Shown here: positions 44,236 to 53,156 of the stretch, in pieces
Position numbering within the stretch: the stretch's first letter is position 1
Layout: each line of letters opens with the position of its first letter
NCBI GenBank assembly: GCA_943371005.1
Contig: CALRTB020000002.1
Coordinates: forward strand, 186,001-250,000
Direction: 5' to 3'
DNA length: 64,000 bases
Origin: MRBY01 sp943371005
Lineage (GTDB): Bacteria > Cyanobacteriota > Cyanobacteriia > Cyanobacteriales > MRBY01
Made by a program: the position numbers and the translations under genes
Notes under the pieces: generated by a model
Databases searched by the model: none
What the model saw: the letters and a program-made list of their open reading frames with translations, nothing else
What the model was told of the DNA's origin: nothing

Positions 44236-45939
44236 TTACCAGCGGCAGGCAATGGGCATCCGCCAGCCGGTGCCAAAGGCGCGATCGGTGATTTTTAATC
44301 CTGGGGCAGCCTGACGACGCTTAAATTCAGCGCGATGAAGGAGTTTAAAGACTTGGGCCACAGTATCGCGGTCATAACCGGCGGCATGGAGCTCTGGAGC
44401 TGATTGATTGCGGTGGATCACCCGTTTGAGAATTTCATCTAACACCGGATAGGGGGGCAGAGAATCTTGATCGAATTGATCGGGGCGCAGTTCCGCACTG
44501 GGGGGTTTGGTGATAATGGCCGGGGGAATCATTTCTTGGTCACGGTTCAACCATTGACAAAGGCTAAACACACGCATTTTCGGCACGTCGGCGATTACTG
44601 CTAGGCCACCATTCATATCGCCATAGAGGGTGCAATAACCCACTGCCATTTCGGATTTGTTGCCCGTTGACACCAGCAAATAACCAAACTTGTTGGCGAT
44701 CGCCATCAGCAGATTACCCCGGATACGGGACTGGAGATTTTCTTCGGCCACCCCAAATTCTGTGCCTGCAAATAAATCACCGAGCATCGTCTCAAAGGCA
44801 GTCATGGCCGGCTCAATGGGAATAATTTCGTGGCGAATCTGGAGATTTTTTACGAGGGCGATCGCATCGCTAAGGGAATGTTCGGAACTGTAGGGAGAAG
44901 GCATCAGCACCCCCAACACATTTTCTGCCCCCACCGCTGCAACGGCGATCGCCGCCACCAAGGCTGAGTCGATGCCACCACTTAAACCCAAGACAATTTT
45001 CGAAAAGCCGCATTTACGGGCATAGTCCCGGAGACCCAATACCAGGGCCGCAAAAATTTCCGCCTCATCGGCATCGTATTCAGGGCTAACGGTTTGCTGA
45101 AAAGCAGCGGGTAAACCCTGGGGCAGAGATAAAGTTTGTTGGTCGGGGCTAAATTCCACCGCTAACAGGGACTCTTGAAAGCTTGGCGATCGCCCCAGCA
45201 GTTGTCCCTCTCGATCAAAGGCAACACTCCCGCCATCAAAAATCAAATCATCGTTCCCCCCCACCTGATTCGCGTAGAGAATGGGTGTTCGATACCGTTG
45301 GGCCCCGTGGTGCAGCATCCCTTCCCGCAGGCGTTGTTTGCCGACGGTGTAAGGAGAAGCCGACAAATTGACGATCAAATCGACCCCGGCCTCGGCCAAT
45401 TGTTCGAGGGGATTAATTTCGTACTGGCGCTTGCCCCAAAAGGCTTGGTCGTTCCAGAGATCTTCGCAGATGGTGACGCCAATTTTTAGGGGAGCCACCG
45501 TCGGGCTTGGGTGGAGGAAAAACCAGTTAGACTGCTTGCCCGGTTCGAAATAGCGATCTTCGTCGAACACATCGTAGGTGGGCAACAGTTGCTTATGGAA
45601 AATGTGCTGGACTTTCCTTTGGTCAATGAGGGCAATGCTGTTGTGGAGGGCTTTTTCCCCCTTGGCGATCGCCTCTGGATTGGGGGTCGCTAAACCGACT
45701 AACACAGCGAGGGTCGGCGGAATTTTTGCTGCTAGGGCCGCGAGTTGGGCCTGCATCCGGTCAATAAAATCCGCATGGAGCAAGAGATCCCGGGGCGGAT
45801 ACCCACAGAGGGACAGTTCCGGCGTGAGCAATAACCGGACATTGGCGATCGCCGCTTGTTCTGCTGCAACCAGGATCCGCTCGGCATTACCAGTCAAGTC
45901 CCCGATGGTGGGGTTTAGTTGGGCGATCGCAATTTTCAT
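44236..45939 (-). CDS. nadE: Glutamine-dependent NAD+ synthetase
   Basis: This 567-aa enzyme makes NAD+ from nicotinate adenine dinucleotide with glutamine as nitrogen source. The N-terminal nitrilase-type glutaminase has Glu in LLTPELSLCGYP, Lys in IFHKQLLPTYD and the Cys nucleophile in GVTICEDLWND. The C-terminal synthetase has the P-loop LSGGIDSALVAAIA. The ATG at 45939 (MKIAIAQLNP) is the family start; the ORF upstream to 46029 overlaps the previous gene. It follows a methyltransferase gene after 22 bases. Confidence 0.96.
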   Translation of the reverse strand: MKIAIAQLNPTIGDLTGNAERILVAAEQAAIANVRLLLTPELSLCGYPPRDLLLHADFIDRMQAQLAALAAKIPPTLAVLVGLATPNPEAIAKGEKALHNSIALIDQRKVQHIFHKQLLPTYDVFDEDRYFEPGKQSNWFFLHPSPTVAPLKIGVTICEDLWNDQAFWGKRQYEINPLEQLAEAGVDLIVNLSASPYTVGKQRLREGMLHHGAQRYRTPILYANQVGGNDDLIFDGGSVAFDREGQLLGRSPSFQESLLAVEFSPDQQTLSLPQGLPAAFQQTVSPEYDADEAEIFAALVLGLRDYARKCGFSKIVLGLSGGIDSALVAAIAVAAVGAENVLGVLMPSPYSSEHSLSDAIALVKNLQIRHEIIPIEPAMTAFETMLGDLFAGTEFGVAEENLQSRIRGNLLMAIANKFGYLLVSTGNKSEMAVGYCTLYGDMNGGLAVIADVPKMRVFSLCQWLNRDQEMIPPAIITKPPSAELRPDQFDQDSLPPYPVLDEILKRVIHRNQSAPELHAAGYDRDTVAQVFKLLHRAEFKRRQAAPGLKITDRAFGTGWRMPIACRW

Positions 45940-45961
45940 TCGGCAAACATTTGGCAAACAA

Positions 45962-46918
45962 TTAAAAGGGCTTGTGGGCAATGATCGTGCGGTGGCGCGG
46001 ATCACTGGCGACGGTGGTGCAGTAATCAAAGCCGACTTCTTTTAGTGTTGATTCTACATCAAAAGTATAGTATTCGTCGCTCCAAGGCTCTGTACTCTTC
46101 ATCAACACAAACAAGGCTGGCGGCAGACCCTGAATTACCGGAGATTTTGGATTGTTATCCACAATTGCCAGACAACCACCGGGCCGCAAAATGCGTCGGC
46201 ATTCCTGGAAAATTTCGCGGGTGGCCTGGTTGGGCAGTTCATGGAGGACAAATTGCAAGGTAATCAGATCAAATCGATCATCCGTAAACCCCGTCGCTTC
46301 CGCCTTGCCATGGCACCATTGCACCGCTTGATGTTTATCCTGAACCTTGGCCACCGCGAGCATATGGGGCGAAAGATCGAGGCCCGTCACCTTAACTGTT
46401 GGATTTTTGGACTGGAGTCGTTCCAGGAGCGCAAAAGTTGAAATACCCACGGAACAACCGATATCCAGAGCCTCATTCACATCCTGGGGTAAATGTTGTT
46501 CGAGGACATCCAAAAAGCTATTGCGGAGTCGAGCTTGGGCCATTTCTGGGGTGAGGGGTTCCGTTTTCCAGACCCGCAGGGCCATGGCTGCCGTCGCTGG
46601 GGCCGCTTCAAAGGCTGCTTGCCAACACAAATTTCCTTCGTTGTAGGCATGGAAGGGGACTTGGTAATAGTCGGGGTAGTCCAGGTGGGGATCGGCGATG
46701 TCTTGGAAATATTGTTTGGCAGGGGATTGCTCCAACTCCTTCACGGTCTGTCGCCAGGGCACACCATTTTTTTCGGCGGTTTTAATCAAAACGCGCCGGG
46801 CCTGTTGTTTCATCAGGGTGTAGAGGGGCTTTGTTTGGATCAGACGGTTGACGAGGCGGGATAACCAGTCTTCCCCAGCCCAATCGGGTTTTTCTTTGGC
46901 GATCGCAGTGTGGGTCAT
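45962..46918 (-). CDS. SAM-dependent methyltransferase, unknown substrate
   Basis: This 318-aa protein has a class I methyltransferase domain in its C-terminal half: ALDIGCSVGISTFALLERL as motif I, GLDLSPHMLAVA and LVDNNPKSPVIQ-type segments. The N-terminal ~120 residues are a helical extension (YFQDIADPHLDYPDYYQVPFHAYNEGNLCW), seen in many cyanobacterial methyltransferases. It probably shares a transcript with nadE. Confidence 0.85.
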   Translation of the reverse strand: MTHTAIAKEKPDWAGEDWLSRLVNRLIQTKPLYTLMKQQARRVLIKTAEKNGVPWRQTVKELEQSPAKQYFQDIADPHLDYPDYYQVPFHAYNEGNLCWQAAFEAAPATAAMALRVWKTEPLTPEMAQARLRNSFLDVLEQHLPQDVNEALDIGCSVGISTFALLERLQSKNPTVKVTGLDLSPHMLAVAKVQDKHQAVQWCHGKAEATGFTDDRFDLITLQFVLHELPNQATREIFQECRRILRPGGCLAIVDNNPKSPVIQGLPPALFVLMKSTEPWSDEYYTFDVESTLKEVGFDYCTTVASDPRHRTIIAHKPF

Positions 46919-47108
46919 GGATAACGTTGGGGGCTTTTGCTAGCGGATGTAAAACACAGAAACTGGGTTTATTTTACCGCCATTACTGAAACCCTTTGTT
47001 TTCCGTAACGGAAGGCTAGAAGAATGCTGGGGGCATGAGCCAGGATTTTCGGCCCAAAGGAATTTTTGCTGGAATAATAGAAAAATTCACCTAGCCATAA
47101 AGTCTTCT

Positions 47109-48233
47109 ATGCCCCAAACCATCGTCGTTAAAATTGGCACCTCTAGCCTCACGGATCCCAATACAGGCATGTTGGCTTTGGCAACCATTGGTACCCTCGT
47201 GGAAACCTTGACTCGCCTCAAACAAAAGGGCCACCGGGTAATCCTCGTCTCCTCTGGGGCCGTGGGCGTGGGCTGTGGTGTGTTAAAACGCTCAGAACGA
47301 CCGAAAAAAATTGCCGAAAAACAGGCGATCGCCGCCGTGGGTCAGGGCCGTTTAATCCGACTTTATGATGATCTCTTTACCAGTCTGCAACAGGCGATCG
47401 CCCAGGTATTGCTCACCCGTCGGGATTTAGTGGATCGCACCTCCTACCTGACTGTCCAGGAAGCCCTCAACGCGATGCTAGATCTCGGCGTGATCCCGAT
47501 TGTGAACGAAAACGATACCGTTGCCGTCGATGAACTGAAATTTGGCGATAACGATACCCTCTCTGCCCTGGTCGCCAGCTTGGTGAATGCTGACTGGTTG
47601 GTGCTGCTCACCGATGTGGATCGCCTCTATTCCGCTGACCCCAGACAAAACCCCGATGCACGGCCCATTCCCCTGGTCAGCTCTAGTGAACTGTTTAACC
47701 TCCAAGTCGATGCCGGATCTAGCGGCTCCCAGTGGGGGACAGGGGGCATGCAAACGAAACTCACCGCCGCCCGCATTGCCACCAGTGCTGGCGTCCGCAC
47801 TGTGATTACCCAGGGCAAAACCCCCCAAAATCTCCTAAAAATTGTTGCTGGAGAAGATATCGGCACCCACTTTGAGGCCCAGCCCCAGGCTGATAATGCC
47901 CGTAAACGTTGGATTGCCTATGGCCTCGTCCCCCAGGGAATTTTAACCCTTGATGATGGGGCAACCCAGGCCCTCCTGAAAAATGGCAGATCTCTTCTGG
48001 CGGCGGGCATCATTGCCGTTGAAGGCGAATTTACCATTAATGACCCCGTAGAATTGAGAACCCAAACAGGCCAGGCGATCGCCAGGGGATTAGTGAACTA
48101 TAGCCACCAAGATATCGAAAAAATTCAAGGGCAACATTCGACCCAAATTCGGCAAATTCTTGGCTATGGCGGGGCCGACACGGTGATCCACCGGGATAAC
48201 TTGGCACTGCTGATCGCCGCCGAGGGGATATGA
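47109..48233 (+). CDS. proB: Glutamate 5-kinase
   Basis: This 374-aa enzyme phosphorylates glutamate in the first step of proline synthesis. The N-terminal amino-acid kinase domain has VVKIGTSSL, ILVSSGAVGVG, NENDTVAVDEL and WGTGGMQTKLTAA. The C-terminal PUA domain spans ~285-365 (RWIAYGLVPQGILTLDDGA). Full length. It is transcribed alone; proA is not nearby. Confidence 0.96.
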   Translation: MPQTIVVKIGTSSLTDPNTGMLALATIGTLVETLTRLKQKGHRVILVSSGAVGVGCGVLKRSERPKKIAEKQAIAAVGQGRLIRLYDDLFTSLQQAIAQVLLTRRDLVDRTSYLTVQEALNAMLDLGVIPIVNENDTVAVDELKFGDNDTLSALVASLVNADWLVLLTDVDRLYSADPRQNPDARPIPLVSSSELFNLQVDAGSSGSQWGTGGMQTKLTAARIATSAGVRTVITQGKTPQNLLKIVAGEDIGTHFEAQPQADNARKRWIAYGLVPQGILTLDDGATQALLKNGRSLLAAGIIAVEGEFTINDPVELRTQTGQAIARGLVNYSHQDIEKIQGQHSTQIRQILGYGGADTVIHRDNLALLIAAEGI

Positions 48234-48291
48234 GAAAATAATCTATGGCCTAAATTCCCTTAGATCTGCGCTGACCACTGCTCACCTTTCC

Positions 48292-48882
48292 ATGAATCTA
48301 AAAACGAACCTCCTCGAAACCATCGCCGGAAAAAATCGTGGTCTGATCGCCACTGAAGTAGACCGCGCCAATATCCTCACCATCGTCGATCGCCTCGAAG
48401 ACCAAAACCCAACCCCCAAGCCCCTAGAAGCGACGACGTTACTCGAAGGGGATTGGCGACTGATTTATACCACCAGTAAAGGCATTCTGGGGATCAATCG
48501 CTTTCCCCTCGTGCAGCTCGGGCAGGTTTACCAATGTGTTCGACCTGTCCAACAAAAAATCTACAATATCGCCGAACTAGAGGGGATTCCTTTCCTCGAA
48601 GGCTTAGTGCTTGTGGAAGCCTCTTTCACCCCCGTCTCTGATCAGCGGGTAAATGTTTTCTTTAATCGCTATGTGATCGGCTCCCAGCGTCTGATGAACT
48701 ATCGTTTTCCTAAAGGACTGGTTGAGCAAATGTTAGCCGGAAAAAAATTTTTTCCCGTTGATGTGGGGATTAACAGCAAAAATAACAATGGCTGGCTTGA
48801 TATTACCTATCTCGATGAAGACCTACGCATCGGCCGGGGCAATGAGGGCAGCGTGTTTGTCCTGAGTCGTGAAAAGTACTGA
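48292..48882 (+). CDS. PAP/fibrillin-family protein
   Basis: This 196-aa protein is a plastid-lipid-associated protein/fibrillin, a lipocalin-like group in plastids and cyanobacteria. Typical parts are the N-terminal NLLETIAGKNRGL, LLEGDWRLIYTTSKGILGI, and the C-terminal DITYLDEDLRIGRGNEGSVFVL. It probably binds lipids or quinones on thylakoids. Confidence 0.9.
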   Translation: MNLKTNLLETIAGKNRGLIATEVDRANILTIVDRLEDQNPTPKPLEATTLLEGDWRLIYTTSKGILGINRFPLVQLGQVYQCVRPVQQKIYNIAELEGIPFLEGLVLVEASFTPVSDQRVNVFFNRYVIGSQRLMNYRFPKGLVEQMLAGKKFFPVDVGINSKNNNGWLDITYLDEDLRIGRGNEGSVFVLSREKY

Positions 48883-48904
48883 TGACGCCCCAAAAAACCA
48901 AAAG

Positions 48905-48996
48905 ACCCGGAGCCTACGCCTACCACGAGCATCCCGTATTGCTGCTACCTTCCGGTCCTGACAAGGTTTGGGCGTCGAGATCGCATAGATCCGAGT
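48905..48996 (-). ncRNA. ffs: Signal recognition particle RNA (4.5S)
   Basis: On the minus strand the invariant SRP core GTCAGGACCGGAAGGTAGCA is present, with the GGAA tetraloop and symmetrical and asymmetrical bulges. The two ends pair (ACTCGGA with TCCGGGT). A -10 box TATATT at 49005-49010 precedes it and a T-rich stretch follows. Length is about 92 bases, a short bacterial 4.5S RNA; exact ends are approximate. It guides membrane proteins together with Ffh. Confidence 0.9.
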
Positions 48997-49034
48997 CGTT
49001 TAAAAATATAACACAGAAGCCTTCCCCTTGGGAA

Positions 49035-49502
49035 TTAGTACCTAGTTTGACGCTTAGACAGATTCGAGGCCCTAGGGAGGGTCTGGGAGCGAGAAAAATC
49101 TTCCCTCACAGAATCGGGTTTACTGCCAATCATCAAAATTAAACTCAGACCCCCCAAAACCATCGCCACCAGCGCTGTCGTCGTGATCATCCAGCGATTG
49201 GGTTGATAATTTCCCTGCTCAATTTGTCGAAAATGCTGGTGATAGTTCCACAAAGCTAAGGCAATGATCACGATACCGGCGATCGCAAAAGCCCGACCAA
49301 GTGTTTCGGAGGAAGCAAAGTTCGGAAAGGGTAAATTACCTTGGGGAACGAGGGTTTCTTCGATTTGACGTACAAAAAAACCAAAACGGGCGATCGCAAA
49401 GCCAAAGCCAATTAAGGCGATCGAGGTACGCAACCAAGCCAGAAAAGTGCGTTCGTTGGCCTGGTGTTCCCGCTGTCGGTCAATTTTTAGGGGTTGGGGC
49501 AT
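49035..49502 (-). CDS. YidH/DUF202-family membrane protein
   Basis: This 155-aa protein carries the DUF202 domain: NERTFLAWLRTSIALIGFGFAIARF at the N-terminus, then two more membrane segments. Members are inner-membrane proteins of unknown function. The C-terminus is soluble and basic. It lies upstream of the SRP RNA on the same strand. Confidence 0.88.
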   Translation of the reverse strand: MPQPLKIDRQREHQANERTFLAWLRTSIALIGFGFAIARFGFFVRQIEETLVPQGNLPFPNFASSETLGRAFAIAGIVIIALALWNYHQHFRQIEQGNYQPNRWMITTTALVAMVLGGLSLILMIGSKPDSVREDFSRSQTLPRASNLSKRQTRY

Positions 49503-49589
49503 AGCGATTTCAGCAGTTTCCCGTATTGTATGGGGATTGGCCAGATTCCATCGTAATTCGACTTTCTGTAGTTATTTTCAGAAAAAATC

Positions 49590-49618
49590 TTGACAATCGC
49601 AATTATGCTAGTTATTAT
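49590..49618 (+). promoter_or_regulatory. Promoter of the tRNA gene
   Basis: TTGACA (49590-49595) and TATTAT (49613-49618) are separated by exactly 17 bases. Transcription would begin near 49625, about seven bases before the mature tRNA. This is one of the strongest promoters in the window. Confidence 0.85.
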
Positions 49619-49631
49619 TGTTTACGGTTTT

Positions 49632-49705
49632 GGCTCGGTAGCTCAGTTGGTTAGAGCAGGGGACTCATAAGCCCAAGGTCGGCAGTTCAAATCTGCCTCG
49701 AGCCA
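49632..49705 (+). tRNA. tRNA with anticodon CAT (Met, elongator; Ile2 possible)
   Basis: This 74-base sequence folds as a cloverleaf. The acceptor stem GGCTCGG pairs with TCGAGCC (one G-U), the D-arm is GCTC/GAGC, the T-arm is GGCAG/CTGCC with TTCAAAT, and the anticodon loop is CTCATAA. The discriminator is A and CCA is not encoded. The anticodon stem GGGGA/GCCCA has three G-C pairs, flanked by G-A and A-G mismatches. A CAT anticodon could also be the lysidine-modified tRNA-Ile2; I cannot decide. Confidence 0.9.
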
Positions 49706-50166
49706 TATAAAGAAATACGAATTTGCCTGTTGTTGGGCCGATTTTATATCTGGGTGAGTACCCAACGCCTTACGGTATCAATGGTTTAAACGCCGCGCGT
49801 TTTAGAACTTAGTCTGAGTAAGACTTGCTGGAAGCTTTTGGAAGCTCCTACATAAACAATAGCAAATTTGAAGAATTTGACGAAAACAAGAATCGGCCGA
49901 GACTCGTGAAATTCTGACAGGATAGAGGTTTTCAAGAAAAACAAGAATCTCGACTACCATTAATTTTGGGCAAAAGCTCACCAGGCAAGACTTTCATGTA
50001 TGTTGCGAAGGCGATCGCCCCTAAAAGTCCCTAGAGCTTGCATAATTTTACTGACTTCAGGCTCTGCTAAATAGACGATAAGAAAGGGGATACAGGGCGA
50101 TCAACACGCCTCCCCGAAAAAGTATTAGACTACGAGGTTGATGAGCATGATTGTTTGAATCAATCA
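49706..50166. other. Non-coding stretch after the tRNA
   Basis: This 461-base AT-rich stretch has no supported gene. It contains one HIP1 copy and the 12-mer AAAACAAGAATC twice (49883-49894 and 49938-49949). A small hairpin GGGT-gagt-ACCC occurs near 49754. It might be a remnant of an insertion next to the tRNA, but no attachment-site duplicate of the tRNA end was found. Confidence 0.45.
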
Positions 50167-50952
50167 ATGAGTAAAAAAAATGAGGCGACCTACAGTGCAA
50201 CAAACATTGTTAATTATTATGCTCAACTAGAGTTGTTGCAGCCAGCAGAGCAAACAATCCTTGACCAGCTCCGTGAAAAACTCCCCACGATGAAAATGCT
50301 TGATATTGGAATCGGTGGTGGTCGCACTACAAAACATTTTGCGCCTCTAGTAAATTCCTATACAGGTATTGATTATTCCAGCAGAATGATTGAAGCTTGC
50401 AAAAAACGCTTTCATAACTTACCCCACTCGGTAAAGCTGCAAGTGAGCGATGCGAGAGATATGTCGGAATTTGTAGATAATTCTTTCGATTTTATTTTGT
50501 TTAGTTTTAACGGCATTGATTATGTTTCCCACGGCGATCGCCTTAAGATTTTGCAGGAGATTAGTCGCGTCGGGAAAACAGGTTGTTATGTCTTTTTTTC
50601 TAGTCATAATCTTCAGGCCATGGCTAGAGAATTCGACTGGAAATCTAAACTAAGTTTCAATCCGATTACGATCTATACAAATTTAATAATGCTGGCAATA
50701 TTGAGGATCTGCAACTTGTCTGTGACACGCCAGAAACTTACCAATTCGCCATACCTGATTCTCCGAGATGAATCTCATAATTTCAGATTGCAGACCTATT
50801 ATATTCAGGCGGCAGAACAGATTAAACAATTAGAAAAGGATTTTACGGATATTAAAGTTTATTCTTGGCAAAGTGGACTGCAAATATCCAGTGGTGCAGA
50901 GTTAGTCAGTCATCCCGATCTGTGGTTTTACTACCTATGTCGCATTAAATAA
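50167..50952 (+). CDS. Orphan class I SAM methyltransferase
   Basis: This ~261-aa protein has a methyltransferase domain: MLDIGIGGGRTTKHFA as motif I, GIDYSSRMIEACKKRF, DFILFSFNGIDYVSHGDR, then a helical C-terminus. It is richer in A/T and Lys/Asn than its neighbours and has no family partner beside it. It lies downstream of the tRNA. This suggests recent acquisition, but no mobile gene is present. An ATG at 50167 or a TTG at 50155 could be the start. Confidence 0.78.
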   Translation: MSKKNEATYSATNIVNYYAQLELLQPAEQTILDQLREKLPTMKMLDIGIGGGRTTKHFAPLVNSYTGIDYSSRMIEACKKRFHNLPHSVKLQVSDARDMSEFVDNSFDFILFSFNGIDYVSHGDRLKILQEISRVGKTGCYVFFSSHNLQAMAREFDWKSKLSFNPITIYTNLIMLAILRICNLSVTRQKLTNSPYLILRDESHNFRLQTYYIQAAEQIKQLEKDFTDIKVYSWQSGLQISSGAELVSHPDLWFYYLCRIK

Positions 50953-51121
50953 ATTTGAGGACAAGATTTTGCGCATAACCTAGAGATAACTGAGGAAGAC
51001 GCAAGATATCACTCCCATCACTCAAGGCGGAAACTACTCTCTTGATTGGAGTTTTATTTACAGCGAGTACCCGTGCTTCAGCGATCGCCATTGCCCGAAC
51101 CCTTTAATGTTTGGACTGATT

Positions 51122-52663
51122 TCAAGGAGCAATCATCTGCAAGATTTGCAAATGTTGACCCAGGGGACTGAGGGTATTGGCGGCGATCATCCCGGAACCC
51201 GCCACCGCCGGAATGCCAATCCCAGGAAAGGTTGAATCCCCACAGCAAAACAACTGAGCGATGGGCGTTGTACAGCCCGGGAACTGTTCTTTGCCCGCTT
51301 TCAGTTCGGGGCCATAGGTGCCGCGATCGCGCCTGAGGAAACGGCTATGGGTTAGAGGGGTACCAACAAGGGTTAATTCTGTGCGTTGACGAATATCGGG
51401 AATCACTTTTTCCAGGGCCTGCCATAAAACCTGGGAGCGTTCTTCTTTCAAAGCCGCATATTCCGGGGAACGACGGTCTAGGTTTGCCCAGGGGGCATAA
51501 TTTTCGGTAGCGGGCAAGTAAACGTGAATACTGTGTTTTCCTGGGGGGGCTAGGCTCGGATCGAGGAGCGAAGGAATCGATACAGCGACCACATTTTGAG
51601 GCGCATCAACTCCTTTTTCCCAGTCATTAACAATTAAATAATGACACTCCAAATCTTCGGGTAAATTGTTGCCGTCAATGCCTAAATGAAGGTGCATAAA
51701 ACTGCGACAGGGTTGCATTTTGTTGGCCCGTTTCTGCAACTTTTGAGGAATATTTTGCGGCTCAATTAACTTGAGGGTATCCCAAATAGAAGCGTTGGAC
51801 ACCACAGCACGACGGGCTTGAATGATTTCACCATTGCGGAGTTGAACCCCTGTAGCCTTGCCATTTTCGGTGAGGATTTTTTCTACGTGGCTATTCAGGC
51901 GCAGCTTGCCCCCAAATTTTTCGAGGCCCCGCACCAGAGCCGCCACAATTGCCCCGCTACCTCCCTGGGGGTAATCCAGCAAAACTTGGGGACGGTACCA
52001 GTCGGCGAACATAAAGGCCATTTCTGCGCAAATCGTGCCGTTGGCTGGCAACCCAGACAGCATAAAGCAGAGCAAATCCAACCAGTTACGGATAAAGGGG
52101 TCGGTAATCACGCGGTCCATTACTCGACTAAAGGGAGCGTTCAGTTGAGGAGTATAGGGGAGATAGGGCAAGAGGGTTTTGGCATATTTCCCGACGGTAC
52201 GGACAACGCCCAGATCGTTCCGAAAAGCAGCTAGGGGGAGTTTGGTGGCGGCTTCACCGAGGGGACGCATGGTTTCTTGGAGTTTGCGCCATTGGGCGAT
52301 CGCCTCAGCCTTGCCGATCTGGGTCAACATTTCACAGAAGCCATCGGCCCCCACCGCCGCCCGGAAATAACCTTCGGGCAAATGGACGCCCCAGGCATCG
52401 TAGGTGAGCCATTGGCAATCTTCTTCGAGGAGATCGAGGACTTGCCGCAAGGGATTAGGGGAAGGGCTGTAGGAAAGGCCAGAATACAGAGATGGCCCAG
52501 AGTCGAAATGGTAGCCTTGGTGCGTAAAACTGTGGGCCGCGCCACCGGCGATCGCATGGCTTTCTAAAACCAAAACATCGTAACCATAGCGAGCGAGTAA
52601 ACCCGCACAACAAAGGCCGCCGATGCCGCTACCAATGACGATTACCTCTGGATTTGCACTCAT
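51122..52663 (-). CDS. FAD-dependent oxidoreductase, carotenoid isomerase/desaturase-like
   Basis: This ~513-aa flavoprotein has a Rossmann FAD motif (VIVIGSGIGGLCCAGLL) and the CrtI/CrtISO-type C-terminus (CCGDSTFPGIGIPAVAGSGMIAA). The family includes carotenoid isomerases (CrtH/CrtISO), carotene desaturases and the CruE-type enzymes. The substrate is uncertain. It is third in a likely operon, after a CSP41-like and a DUF1493 gene. ATG at 52663 is preferred to 52672 for ribosome-site spacing. Confidence 0.85.
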   Translation of the reverse strand: MSANPEVIVIGSGIGGLCCAGLLARYGYDVLVLESHAIAGGAAHSFTHQGYHFDSGPSLYSGLSYSPSPNPLRQVLDLLEEDCQWLTYDAWGVHLPEGYFRAAVGADGFCEMLTQIGKAEAIAQWRKLQETMRPLGEAATKLPLAAFRNDLGVVRTVGKYAKTLLPYLPYTPQLNAPFSRVMDRVITDPFIRNWLDLLCFMLSGLPANGTICAEMAFMFADWYRPQVLLDYPQGGSGAIVAALVRGLEKFGGKLRLNSHVEKILTENGKATGVQLRNGEIIQARRAVVSNASIWDTLKLIEPQNIPQKLQKRANKMQPCRSFMHLHLGIDGNNLPEDLECHYLIVNDWEKGVDAPQNVVAVSIPSLLDPSLAPPGKHSIHVYLPATENYAPWANLDRRSPEYAALKEERSQVLWQALEKVIPDIRQRTELTLVGTPLTHSRFLRRDRGTYGPELKAGKEQFPGCTTPIAQLFCCGDSTFPGIGIPAVAGSGMIAANTLSPLGQHLQILQMIAP

Positions 52664-52708
52664 CTTTAACATTGCCCCTAATACTGCTTCGACGTATGGT
52701 AAACGCCT

Positions 52709-53146
52709 TTAGGTGAATTTTTCGATGAGAAGCGGTGCAAAACGATTCAGGATGTAAAAAAAGACGAGGAACAGAATAATTTTATTGACCACCATGTCCC
52801 AACGTTTTTTCGGAAGGGTGTGTTCGGGATAGGTGAGTTTCCAGCGGCGCTTAGTGGCCGCTTTTAGCAAAATCTCTGGGGTAATGGGAATGCGTTCAAC
52901 CCGCTCGTAGGGGGGCTTAATTAAAAATCCACCAAGGTTAAGGCCCGCTTCGCCGTGGTGAAAATACCAAAGATAGCCATCTAGATCGACTTTAAATTTC
53001 TGGGCAAATTTTTCCATAAAAGTGGCACAGTCATCGGCTTGAATATCGAAGGTGCCGAAAAGATCCGTTGCTGCGCCCAGGCGATCGCCTTCTGCTTTGG
53101 GAATTTCCGCTTGGATGAACTGGTAAATATCGTCGAGGGTGGGCAT
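52709..53146 (-). CDS. DUF1493-family protein with C-terminal membrane segment
   Basis: This 145-aa protein has a soluble DUF1493-like N-terminus (DDIYQFIQAEIPKAEGDRLGAATDLF, FMEKFAQKFKVDLDGYLWYFHHGE) and one C-terminal membrane segment (IILFLVFFYILNRFAPLLIEKF). The family is of unknown function; in enterobacteria members lie beside acyl carrier-like genes. It sits ten bases after the CSP41-like gene. Confidence 0.8.
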   Translation of the reverse strand: MPTLDDIYQFIQAEIPKAEGDRLGAATDLFGTFDIQADDCATFMEKFAQKFKVDLDGYLWYFHHGEAGLNLGGFLIKPPYERVERIPITPEILLKAATKRRWKLTYPEHTLPKKRWDMVVNKIILFLVFFYILNRFAPLLIEKFT

Positions 53147-53156
53147 GGGGTTTCCT

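Noticed and set aside
48882..49142. 86-aa plus-strand ORF over the SRP RNA
   Set aside because: It runs through the conserved SRP RNA core on the opposite strand and is not a protein gene.
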